Of a stretch of DNA of 21,749 nucleotides, positions 15,077-21,749 are shown piece by piece (positions within the stretch are counted from its first letter, which is position 1; each line of letters begins with the position of its first letter). The notes under the pieces are model-generated. The model did no database searches, had not been told where the DNA came from, and saw only the letters and a program-made list of their open reading frames with translations. This DNA comes from Pseudopedobacter sp040392825 (GTDB taxonomy: Bacteria; Bacteroidota; Bacteroidia; Sphingobacteriales; Sphingobacteriaceae). The position numbers and the translations under genes were made by a program. Location of the stretch: NCBI RefSeq assembly GCF_040392825.1, contig NZ_JBEBVH010000039.1:1-21749 (forward strand), given 5' to 3'.

Positions 15077-15955
15077 TTATTGGTCGAACAAATGTTTTTC
15101 AGCGTGATAAGAAGAACGAACCAACGGTCCGCTTTCCACATACTTAAAACCTAATTTACTTCCGTATTCTTTGTATTTAGCAAACTGATCAGGGTGAATC
15201 CAGTCAATAACAGGATGGTGATTTTTAGTAGGTTGCAGATACTGACCTAAAGTCAATACGTGTACTCCTGCATCGCGCAGGTCAATCATCGTTTCGTAAA
15301 CATCGGCTTCGGTTTCGCCTAAGCCAAGCATAATACCTGATTTTGTTCTTAGACCAAAGTCAGAAATACGTTTAAGACATTCCAGGCTTCTGTCGTATTT
15401 AGCTTGTATACGAACTTCGCGGGTCAATCTTTTTACCGTTTCAATATTGTGCGAAACAACTTCAGGTTTTTCCTCACAAACGCGATATAAATTGTCCCAA
15501 ATTCCTTTAAAATCTGGAATCAAAGTTTCCATGGTAGTTCCCGGGCTTTCTCTGCGAATGGCTTTAATTGTTTCTGCCCAAATGATAGAACCTCCATCTT
15601 TCAAATCGTCACGATCAACAGAAGTAATAACGGCATGCTTTACGTTCATTAATTTGATAGAATTGGCAACTCGGTTAGGTTCGTCCGTGTCTACCGCCAA
15701 TGGACGGCCCGTAGCCACAGCACAAAAAGAGCAAGAGCGTGTACAGATATTACCCAAAATCATGAATGTAGCAGTACCTGCACCCCAGCACTCACCCATG
15801 TTAGGACAGTTTCCACTTTCGCAGATTGTGTGTAGCTTATGTTCATCAACTAAACCCCTTACATGAGCGTATTCTTTACCCACTGGGAGTTTTACTCTCA
15901 ACCAATCTGGTTTTCGGCTGGTTTGATTAGCCGGAATAACAGGTAGTTCTATCAT
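15077..15955 (-). CDS. lipA: Lipoyl synthase
   Basis: This radical-SAM enzyme inserts two sulfur atoms into octanoyl groups on E2 subunits and GcvH to make lipoate. All iron-sulfur ligands are visible: C45, C50 and C56 (CESGNCPNMGEC) for the auxiliary cluster, C71, C75 and C78 (CTRSCSFC) for the radical-SAM cluster, and the C-terminal RSSYHA serine motif. The length of 292 aa is normal. It is a cytoplasmic housekeeping gene, divergent from the LacI-type regulator and, as far as seen, without an operon partner. A TATTTTTG -7-like element (15960-15967) lies just 4 nt before the start codon. Confidence 0.98.
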   Translation of the reverse strand: MIELPVIPANQTSRKPDWLRVKLPVGKEYAHVRGLVDEHKLHTICESGNCPNMGECWGAGTATFMILGNICTRSCSFCAVATGRPLAVDTDEPNRVANSIKLMNVKHAVITSVDRDDLKDGGSIIWAETIKAIRRESPGTTMETLIPDFKGIWDNLYRVCEEKPEVVSHNIETVKRLTREVRIQAKYDRSLECLKRISDFGLRTKSGIMLGLGETEADVYETMIDLRDAGVHVLTLGQYLQPTKNHHPVIDWIHPDQFAKYKEYGSKLGFKYVESGPLVRSSYHAEKHLFDQ

Positions 15956-16461
15956 GGCTCAAAAATACGGATACTTTAGCTAATATTTATGTTGAAAGGA
16001 TGTAAATTTAATTGGTGAGCTGAGGTCTATAGTTTATATAGTCCATGGTCGATAGTTTTATTTGATTTGAAAAGGCCCTATTTACAAAGATTGATTAAAT
16101 AAGATGTAGTAATAATTCGTCTGGGGGTATTTATTATAAAGAAAATGTCTACCAGTTTATTGCTTAATTGAAGTTCTGAAGATCGAGGTTAGTTGGTCAA
16201 TGGTGGCATAGACGACAAACGACACTTCCTTTTTCAACATCGCCTTCTGAAAAGGATATTACGTAAAAAATCTCTAAATCACGGGTTAAGAGATGATCGT
16301 TGTTTGTTATTCGATAAACGAAACTCGAAAGACGACCACGAAACTCGACAATGAAATCACGTGTCAATAGAGCAACAAAGATTATTATTTAGATTTCAAG
16401 AAAACTGTTACCTTGTGGTGGTATAAGATTTTTAAATTATATACACATCTTCTTTTGCAAA
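15956..16461. other. 506-bp divergent spacer between lipA and the LacI-type gene
   Basis: The spacer must carry both divergent promoters. Next to lipA there is a minus-strand TATTTTTG (15960-15967) with no clear -33 partner. Word-repeat tracts occur at about 16020-16060 (CTATAGT, TATAGTC and CGATAGT words around GTCCATGGTC) and at 16316-16350 (CGAAACTCGA, CGAAAGACGAC, CGAAACTCGAC). A palindrome TTTTGCAAAA overlaps the LacI-gene start. No ORF with coding character and no RNA gene was recognised. Confidence 0.5.
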
Positions 16462-16462
16462 A
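16453..16462. promoter_or_regulatory. TTTTGCAAAA palindrome at the LacI-type gene start
   Basis: A perfect 10-bp palindrome with a central GC overlaps the A of the start codon. LacI-type regulators often bind palindromes with a central CG or GC step, so autoregulation is conceivable. A 10-bp AT-rich palindrome is also not rare by chance. Confidence 0.25.
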
Positions 16463-17484
16463 TGAACATAACCATAAAAGATATTTCTGAGAACATAGGC
16501 GTTTCGCTAACAACAGTTTCCAGAGTTTTAAGCGGAGTTGCCGAAAAATACCGTATTAGCGCAAAAACTGCAAGTAAGGTTTTGGCGGAAGCGGAACGTT
16601 TAGGTTATGTACCCAATCAGGCAGCTGTAAACCTGAGACTGAAAAAAAGCTTTTCAATAGGATTAATTCTGCCAAGTTTAGCCAACCCTTTCTTTTCTAC
16701 AATTGCCAGCGTTGTAAATAAAGTTTTACAACCTAAGGGCTATTCACTGTTAGTTTTAGATTGTGATGACGATGAAGCAGCGGAAGTAGAAGCGGTAAAC
16801 CACTTAATTTCAAGAAATATAGATGGTGTGTTAATGATTCCTTCAGGTAAGAATAAAGTTCATATAGAAAAACTGCTCAAACTAAATTTGCCTGTAGTGT
16901 TTGTCGATAGATATTTGAAAGAACTGCCTATTTCTTTTGTATCTACCAACCATTTTGAAGGTGCTTATGCAATGGTAGAATATTTAATTTCCTGCGGTCA
17001 TAAACGTATTGCATGTATTCAGGGAAAGCACCATGTGATGTCTAACGAAGAAAGGGTACATGGATATAAGGAAGCGATATCAAAAAATAAACTCAACTAC
17101 GAATATGTTGGAGGTAACAGCTTTACTATGGAAGACGGTTATCTGGAAACCAAGCTTTTACTGCAACAAAGAGAGAAACCTACGGCTATATTTGCATTAA
17201 GTGATACCATATTGTTAGGAGTATTAAAGGCACTGAAAGAAGATGGATATGATGTGCCAACCGATATGTCTGTAGTTTCTTTTGATAATTCTATTTATCT
17301 GGATTATTTGTCATGTCCTATAACCAGTATCTCGCAACCTATTTCTGAAATTTCTCAAATGTCTATCAGGCTGTTGTTAGATAAAGTAGATAAAAAAGGG
17401 AAAGAAGATACACTGCCAGAAAAACAAGAAGTTCTTATTAGCCCTGCTGTAATTTACAGAAAGTCTGTTAAAGAAGTTGTTTGA
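16462..17484 (+). CDS. LacI-family transcriptional regulator
   Basis: A 340-aa repressor or activator of the LacI/GalR family. The N-terminal helix-turn-helix is ITIKDISENIGVSLTTVSRVLSG (residues 3-25), with the hinge region in LGYVPNQAAVNLRLKKS. A periplasmic-binding-protein-like sugar-sensing core begins at SIGLILPSLANPFFSTIA and ends with the family's VVSFDNS and TSISQP motifs. It lies upstream of ribokinase and a sugar permease, so ribose or another pentose or nucleoside-derived sugar is the likely effector. A candidate operator stands just before ribokinase (19372-19387). The gene is probably transcribed alone, with a weak hairpin after its stop. Confidence 0.95.
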   Translation: MNITIKDISENIGVSLTTVSRVLSGVAEKYRISAKTASKVLAEAERLGYVPNQAAVNLRLKKSFSIGLILPSLANPFFSTIASVVNKVLQPKGYSLLVLDCDDDEAAEVEAVNHLISRNIDGVLMIPSGKNKVHIEKLLKLNLPVVFVDRYLKELPISFVSTNHFEGAYAMVEYLISCGHKRIACIQGKHHVMSNEERVHGYKEAISKNKLNYEYVGGNSFTMEDGYLETKLLLQQREKPTAIFALSDTILLGVLKALKEDGYDVPTDMSVVSFDNSIYLDYLSCPITSISQPISEISQMSIRLLLDKVDKKGKEDTLPEKQEVLISPAVIYRKSVKEVV

Positions 17485-17495
17485 TACTTTTTTAA

Positions 17496-17521
17496 AGGCG
17501 AATTAATTTCTAAAATCGCCT
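17496..17521 (+). terminator. Possible terminator hairpin after the LacI-type gene
   Basis: AGGCGA (17496-17501) and TCGCCT (17516-17521) form a 6-bp stem with a 14-nt loop, followed by CATTTTATC. It starts 12 nt after the stop codon. The stem is short and the T-run is interrupted. Confidence 0.35.
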
Positions 17522-17672
17522 CATTTTATCTGTAGCAAGAAGTGAACCGGGATTTATCTGTTTTCAACTTATATCACTCCCAACCATAAGCTTTTGCTCG
17601 TGAATTTAAGCGCCATTTAATATTTTAAATTACATCGTATTTTATACTATATAAAACCATATAAAATCTAAT

Positions 17673-17730
17673 ATAAATCCATTATTAGTCCATGTTTTTA
17701 CATATTTATATGGACTAATAATGGATTTAT
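17673..17730. repeat. Perfect 21-bp inverted repeat
   Basis: The arms 17673-17693 (reading ATAAATCCATTATTAGTC and three more bases) and 17710-17730 are exact reverse complements across a 16-nt loop. No G+C-rich core or clean T-run follows, so it is not a classical terminator. It sits between the LacI-type gene and a protein of unfamiliar family and different composition. It could be an operator, a structured leader, or the trace of a mobile element or recombination site. Confidence 0.7.
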
Positions 17731-17788
17731 TTTTAATAAAATATAAATTAAAATAGAATCAAATACAGAATAGTATGCCATTATTTCT

Positions 17789-17796
17789 TATCTTTG
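17789..17796 (+). promoter_or_regulatory. Candidate -7 element for the unrecognised gene at 17814
   Basis: TATCTTTG matches TAnnTTTG fully and lies 17 nt upstream of the ATG at 17814. No matching -33 TTTG was found at the usual distance, so it is only suggestive. If real, the transcript starts after the alternative ATG at 17775, which favours the downstream start. Confidence 0.3.
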
Positions 17797-17813
17797 GTCA
17801 GGTAAGTATTATT

Positions 17814-18779
17814 ATGGCAGTTATAGACAACAGAGGCAGACTTCACGGAAAAATAGGCAATCATGTGTACCGTACGGTGGGCGATATCCATATCGTACAA
17901 GCTAAGCCCGGAAGAGTAAGACAGACGCTTTCTACCAAAGAGAGTGCACTGGAATTTGGTTTGGTGAGCAATTGCGGGCGTATCCTGCGCGAGCTCTACA
18001 GTTCTTTTACCTGTTATAGTGATGGCCGGTTGCTGAATCGAATGAATGCCGCTTTGTTGAAATGCCTGCGCGATACAGATAAGCCAAGAGGCGAACGAGA
18101 TCTGCATGACGGTAATCCGGAACATCTGGACGGACTGCAATTTAATGTGAATTCCCCATTGACGGAAATGTTGCCTGTACGCCCTAAATGTTCTATGGAA
18201 GATGGCGTAATAAGAGTACACCTGCCTTCTTTCCAAAGCCGTCAGTTGCAGCAACCAAGATATAGTAAATACGCCGTGTTACGCTTGATGATAGTGGCCA
18301 TCAGTTTTCGTGATGGTTATTATGAGTATCTGGACTATAAGGATATAGAGGTGAAGCAAGGAACTCTTGTGTCTGAGCAGGAATGGATTTCGGAAGTGGA
18401 GCTCCCTGCCGGAAGTCTGGTATTGGTTAGTGCTTCGTTGCATTATTTTGGAATGCAGGATGTTAATGGCGAACGTTTGGCCCTGAACAGCTTAGATTGT
18501 AGCCCGGCAGAGATCATAGGGACTTATAAAATAGTGGAAAAAGAACAGAATGAACCACCGGCAGAGGTATCTATAACGTCTGATAGCCATCCTGAACGTC
18601 ATCGGCTGATCAATTATAGGGGCAAGGAAATATTGGATGAAATAGCCAGAAAACGCAAGAGAGATAAGAAGTACCAGGCTAGTCTTGTCCGGACGAAGCC
18701 TCAGAAGGTTGAAAATGAAAATGTTTCGTTAGGAATGAAGCCTCTGATAAAAGGGAAGATCCTGTATAAGAAGGAATAA
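17814..18779 (+). CDS. Hypothetical protein with N-terminal GxLHGKIGNxVYR motif
   Basis: I do not recognise a named function. An ATG at 17775 would add 13 residues, but 17814 gives MAVIDNRGRLHGKIGNHVYR, and a TATCTTTG promoter-like element lies between the two; I prefer 17814 (321 aa). The N-terminus, with GKIGN-VYR, then KPGRVRQT and EFGLVSNCGRILR, resembles the opening of DUF6266-type proteins of Bacteroidota (a GKxGNVVxY pattern), but the match is loose. There is no signal peptide or membrane helix. The middle is beta-like and the last ~60 residues are strongly basic (ARKRKRDKKYQ). The gene looks richer in G+C than its neighbours and stands alone between a perfect 21-bp inverted repeat and a 626-bp empty stretch, hinting at acquisition. 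Confidence 0.75.
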   Translation: MAVIDNRGRLHGKIGNHVYRTVGDIHIVQAKPGRVRQTLSTKESALEFGLVSNCGRILRELYSSFTCYSDGRLLNRMNAALLKCLRDTDKPRGERDLHDGNPEHLDGLQFNVNSPLTEMLPVRPKCSMEDGVIRVHLPSFQSRQLQQPRYSKYAVLRLMIVAISFRDGYYEYLDYKDIEVKQGTLVSEQEWISEVELPAGSLVLVSASLHYFGMQDVNGERLALNSLDCSPAEIIGTYKIVEKEQNEPPAEVSITSDSHPERHRLINYRGKEILDEIARKRKRDKKYQASLVRTKPQKVENENVSLGMKPLIKGKILYKKE

Positions 18780-19405
18780 TAATGTTAAATGTTGAATTTT
18801 TAATGATGAATGGATTGTCTTCGGGAACTAAAGAGCTTAAATCTCTGAAAAAGTTATAGGTTTAATAGCAATCCTGTGCCTTTTTTACGGATAAATAGTT
18901 GTCTCGTCCTGATACTATCCACCAAGTGTTAATATGAACGATCATCAAAAGAAGTCTATCTCTTCTGGCTAATTAACAAGTTGAGAAGAAACTTCTTGAC
19001 TCTGGACAAAAAAAAGAATATGCCGTTCTGAAAAAATTATGGACTATATAGGTTCTGATTAAAAAATACAAAGTATGTCCTATCTATAAACGAGGGCCTT
19101 TTGCTTTAAAATTTTCAGTAATAATCTTATATCTCCCTTTAACGCGTAAATAGCCATTCAGGCTTGATACTAGTTGCCGGATACTAAGTACCAGCAAAAG
19201 AATTTGCGCAATCGAAAGTATTATTGGTATTCTGTTTGGTAAAATTATATCTTACATATTTTCTATTAAATCAATATGATGATAATTTTTTGGAGATATA
19301 AGCTAATATTTATTAGTGTTTTTGAATATAATCATACTAGGTTTGTTATATTATAAACTTAAATAATTTTTGCACAAACGTTATCGCTAATAATTTATAT
19401 TATTC
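18780..19405. other. 626-bp spacer without recognisable genes
   Basis: No convincing ORF was found in either orientation; short open stretches (for example MNDHQKKSISSG after an ATG near 18935) have no support. There are small imperfect inverted repeats around 18980-19005 (AGAAG AAA CTTCT core) and the word GATACTA occurs three times. The right end becomes very AT-rich and carries the likely ribokinase promoter and operator. The stretch may be a decayed gene or mobile element, but no homology can be claimed. Confidence 0.4.
19342..19387 (+). promoter_or_regulatory. Candidate promoter and LacI-type operator for ribokinase
   Basis: GCACAAACGTTATCGC (19372-19387) has the LacI-family hallmark of AACGTT around a central CG with outer GC...GC pairs, like PurR/cre-type sites, though inner positions are asymmetric. 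It lies 18 nt before the ribokinase start. Just upstream, TTTG (19342-19345), 18 nt, then TAATTTTTG (19364-19372) resembles a Bacteroidota promoter with one extra base in the -7 box. An operator directly overlapping the transcription start fits repression by the LacI-type protein encoded at 16462-17484. Confidence 0.45.
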
Positions 19406-20335
19406 ATGAAAAATATGTCCGGGTCTAAGATTGTAGTAATAGGTAGTTCAAATACGGATATGGTGGTTCGTACCAGTCATTTTCCGGAAAAGGGAGAGAC
19501 CGTTCTGGGAGGTGAATTTATGATGAATCCCGGAGGGAAAGGTGCTAATCAAGCAGTGGCGGCTGCCAGGATGGGAGGCGATGTAGTGTTTGTATGCAAG
19601 ATAGGCAAAGATGCGTTCGGGAGTCATTCGGCTGAATTGTTTAAAAAAGAGGGAATTGATGTGTCTTGCATTTTATTGGATGAGGACAGCCACTCAGGTG
19701 TAGCGTTAATTACGGTAGATGCTCATGCTGAAAATACTATTGTGGTTGCTTCGGGAGCTAATGCTAATCTTTTTCCTAAGGATATCAGAGGTGTAGAGAC
19801 GCTTTTCTCGGCTAATGGCTACGTTTTGTTGCAACTGGAAATACCTGTTGAAACTGTTAGGTATATTGCAAAAGTGGCTCGCCTAAGGGGAGCGAAAGTA
19901 ATATTGAACCCTGCCCCGGCTTGTGAACTTTCCGAAGAAATGTTTGGCGACTTGTATCTGTTAACACCAAATGAGAAAGAGGCATCTACAATATCAGGTA
20001 TCAGCGTAATCGATTTAGATTCCGCAAAGGAAGCCGCACAGGTTATTTACTCGAAAGGAGTGAAGAATGTGATTATTACTATGGGGTCTAAAGGAGCATT
20101 GATTTTTGATGGAACCGATTATGTATTTATCGAAGCGCAGAAAGTAGAGGCCGTTGATACCACCGCCGCCGGAGATGTATTTAATGGAGCTTTGATAGTT
20201 GCCCTCAATGAAGGACGAAACTTAGTTGAAGCAGCAGACTTTGCAAATAAAGCGTCTGCTATAGCTGTTACCAGAATGGGAGCCCAGGCTTCTGCGCCTT
20301 ACAGGAATGAAATAATGGAAGACGTTTCTAAATGA
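19406..20335 (+). CDS. rbsK: Ribokinase
   Basis: A PfkB-family sugar kinase that phosphorylates D-ribose at O5 with ATP so it can enter the pentose phosphate pathway. The sequence shows the N-terminal substrate motif NTDMV with GGKGANQA at 43-50, the LTPNEKEA motif at 186-193, and the C-terminal PfkB signature DTTAAGDVFNG (251-261), where D257 is the catalytic base and AAGD forms the anion hole. The length of 309 aa is normal. It is followed after 38 bp by a sugar permease gene, so the two probably form one transcript for uptake and phosphorylation. A LacI-type operator candidate lies at its promoter. The sugar could be another pentose, but ribose is the best reading. Confidence 0.95.
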   Translation: MKNMSGSKIVVIGSSNTDMVVRTSHFPEKGETVLGGEFMMNPGGKGANQAVAAARMGGDVVFVCKIGKDAFGSHSAELFKKEGIDVSCILLDEDSHSGVALITVDAHAENTIVVASGANANLFPKDIRGVETLFSANGYVLLQLEIPVETVRYIAKVARLRGAKVILNPAPACELSEEMFGDLYLLTPNEKEASTISGISVIDLDSAKEAAQVIYSKGVKNVIITMGSKGALIFDGTDYVFIEAQKVEAVDTTAAGDVFNGALIVALNEGRNLVEAADFANKASAIAVTRMGAQASAPYRNEIMEDVSK

Positions 20336-20373
20336 GATTTTAATTAAACGAAAGGACTAAAACCAATTATATT

Positions 20374-21378
20374 ATGTTTATTGTACACGACTATTATGTC
20401 GCAGTATTATTCTGCGTTATTACTATGCTTTGTTGGGGTTCCTGGGCCAACACTCAAAAGCTGGCCAATAAAACCTGGCGTTTTGAACTTTTTTACTGGG
20501 ATTATGTTATTGGTATTCTGCTGTTTTCTATCATCTCGGCTTTCACTTTAGGCAGTATAGGTTCAGAAGGGCGCGGTTTTATGCAAGACCTTTCTCAGGC
20601 CGATTCGGCAAATATTGGAAGTGCATTGATAGGCGGAATAGTTTTTAATGCGGCAAATATTTTACTTTCTGCTGCTATTTCCATTGCAGGGATGTCGGTC
20701 GCCTTTCCGGTAGGTGTAGGTATAGCCCTGGTTCTTGGAGTTGTTATTAATTATATTAATACACCGGTGGGCAATTCCACATTGCTTTTTGCAGGAGTGG
20801 GGCTTATTGTAGTAGCTATAATTATCAATGCCTGGGCTTATAAACTGAAAAGTGGAGGAACTCAAAGTAAGGCCTCCGGCAAAGGCGTGATTCTATCAGT
20901 GATAGCAGGGATTCTGATGGCGTTTTTCTATCGTTTTATTGCAGCTTCTATGGATATTGAAAACTTTGTTTCTCCGCAAGCGGGTAAGATGACTCCTTAT
21001 ACTGCTGTGTTTATATTTTCTGTTGGTATTTTCTTAAGCAATCTACTGTTCAATACTATTTTAATCAAAAAGCCAATTGAAGGTGAGCCCACAAGTTATG
21101 CTGCATACTTCTCAGGTAAGCTATCCACCCGTTTAACAGGAGTTTTAGGCGGTATGATATGGGGTTTAGGAAATTCATTAAACCTGATTGCTGCGGGTAA
21201 AGCAGGACCCGCGATATCCTACGGATTAGGACAAGGAGCTACATTGATAGCGGCGCTTTGGGGAGTTTTTATCTGGAAAGAGTTTAAGAATTCTCCGGTA
21301 AATGTAAATGGTAAACTGGCGATGATGTTTGCGCTGTTTGTAGTAGGTCTGGCGTTGATTATTGTAGCTGGAGAGTAA
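20374..21378 (+). CDS. GRP/DMT-type sugar permease
   Basis: An integral inner-membrane protein of 334 aa with about ten predicted helices (7-24, 41-60, 82-104, 107-127, 135-155, 170-190, 208-229, 254-274, 280-300, 314-332). The opening ITMLCWGSWANTQKL and the glycine-rich GMSVAFPVGVGIALVLGVVINY are typical of the glucose/ribose porter (GRP) branch of the drug/metabolite transporter superfamily, related to RbsU and RhaT. It probably imports the sugar phosphorylated by the ribokinase encoded 38 bp upstream. Proteins of this group are often labelled multidrug DMT transporters, but the context argues for sugar. Substrate assignment is inference. Confidence 0.9.
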   Translation: MFIVHDYYVAVLFCVITMLCWGSWANTQKLANKTWRFELFYWDYVIGILLFSIISAFTLGSIGSEGRGFMQDLSQADSANIGSALIGGIVFNAANILLSAAISIAGMSVAFPVGVGIALVLGVVINYINTPVGNSTLLFAGVGLIVVAIIINAWAYKLKSGGTQSKASGKGVILSVIAGILMAFFYRFIAASMDIENFVSPQAGKMTPYTAVFIFSVGIFLSNLLFNTILIKKPIEGEPTSYAAYFSGKLSTRLTGVLGGMIWGLGNSLNLIAAGKAGPAISYGLGQGATLIAALWGVFIWKEFKNSPVNVNGKLAMMFALFVVGLALIIVAGE

Positions 21379-21478
21379 TAAATTCTATCTGCTTTAGGAA
21401 TAGGGATAAGCTTATATAATAGTTTTCTTTCAAAGCTAATAAGAACTAATCAAATGTTTAACAGAAATCTAAAAGATT

Positions 21479-21749
21479 ATGAAAAATATATTTACTATTT
21501 TATTGCTACTTTATGTTGGTAATAATCTGTTATTAGCACAAACACCAGTACTGCCTACAAAAGATATAGCAAATACGCCGTCAAATCTCTTGTTTAAGCC
21601 TAATTCTGAAAATGACCTTCCTCACAATGTAATGGGACTTACATTTACAGGTGCTTCTGGGCATGGGACATATGTAGATAACAGTGTCAGAATTTACAAG
21701 ACAGCAACAGTTAATGAACAATATTTTTGGTTATATACAAATAGCACTG
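21479..21749 (+). CDS. Secreted hypothetical protein, 5' part only
   Basis: The reading frame is open from an ATG at 21479 to the window end (90 codons). The N-terminus MKNIFTILLLLYVGNNLLLAQ is a clear signal peptide ending in the LAQ pattern common in Bacteroidota. The mature part begins TPVLPTKDIANTPSNLLFKP and continues with NVMGLTFTGASGHGTYVDNS and VRIYKTATVNEQYFWLYTNS. I do not recognise the family. It lies 100 bp downstream of the sugar permease on the same strand and could belong to the same transcript, perhaps as an extracellular enzyme or binding protein supplying the sugar, but nothing visible proves this. Confidence 0.75.
   Translation, partial: MKNIFTILLLLYVGNNLLLAQTPVLPTKDIANTPSNLLFKPNSENDLPHNVMGLTFTGASGHGTYVDNSVRIYKTATVNEQYFWLYTNST

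Noticed and set aside
15447..15866. 139-aa plus-strand open frame opposite lipA
   Set aside because: It overlaps a fully conserved LipA with all cluster cysteines and has no coding features of its own.
17775..17813. Upstream ATG adding 13 residues (MPLFLIFGQVSII) to the hypothetical protein
   Set aside because: A promoter-like TATCTTTG lies within this stretch, and the family-like N-terminus begins at the ATG at 17814; kept only as an alternative start.
18930..19110. Remnant of a transposase or small ORFs in the 626-bp spacer
   Set aside because: Translations in all frames are short and stop-ridden, with no transposase motif and no terminal inverted repeats that could be paired.

Overview
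The window is AT-rich and looks like a Bacteroidota chromosome, most probably of the Sphingobacteriaceae (Pedobacter/Sphingobacterium type). The signs are an ECF-sigma/FecR/STN signalling operon, a type IX secretion (T9SS) C-terminal sorting domain, Bacteroidota-style TAnnTTTG promoter elements, and a GRP-type sugar permease beside a ribokinase. No RNA gene, CRISPR array or intact insertion sequence was seen.

Layout, left to right. (1) 279-4507, plus strand: a Tat-exported phosphocholine-type phospholipase C, then the bifunctional NAD(P)HX repair enzyme Nnr. (2) 4634-9206, plus strand: a tight four-gene operon of a secreted GxQFAGIxN repeat protein, an ECF sigma factor, a FecR-type anti-sigma factor, and a second repeat protein that carries STN and carboxypeptidase-regulatory-like domains at its N-terminus. 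(3) 9261-13744, minus strand: a small membrane protein and a very large secreted T9SS cargo gene that is split in two by a frameshift near 11452-11464. (4) 13951-15955, minus strand: an AraC-type regulator and lipoyl synthase LipA. (5) 16462-21749, plus strand: a LacI-type regulator, an unrecognised protein of different base composition, ribokinase, a GRP-type sugar permease, and the start of a secreted protein cut by the window end.

The most notable unit is the operon at 4634-9206. In Bacteroidota, ECF sigma/FecR pairs normally take their signal from a TonB-dependent receptor whose N-terminal STN-like domain touches FecR. Here that place is taken by a protein with STN and CarboxypepD_reg-like domains but no TonB plug or receptor barrel; the rest is a GxQFAGIxN repeat tract and a C-terminal domain shared with the first gene. 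All four genes abut or overlap by 1-4 bases from 4634 to 9206, so this may be a cell-surface signalling circuit that reports on a repeat protein rather than on nutrient import. This is inference from domain content and gene order.

The right end looks like a ribose or nucleoside-sugar module: a LacI-type regulator, ribokinase and a permease, with a LacI-like operator just upstream of ribokinase. Several spacers hold unusual structure: a 38-nt GCAGGGTC hairpin repeat in two copies, low-complexity word tracts around araC and lipA, and a perfect 21-bp inverted repeat at 17673-17730.
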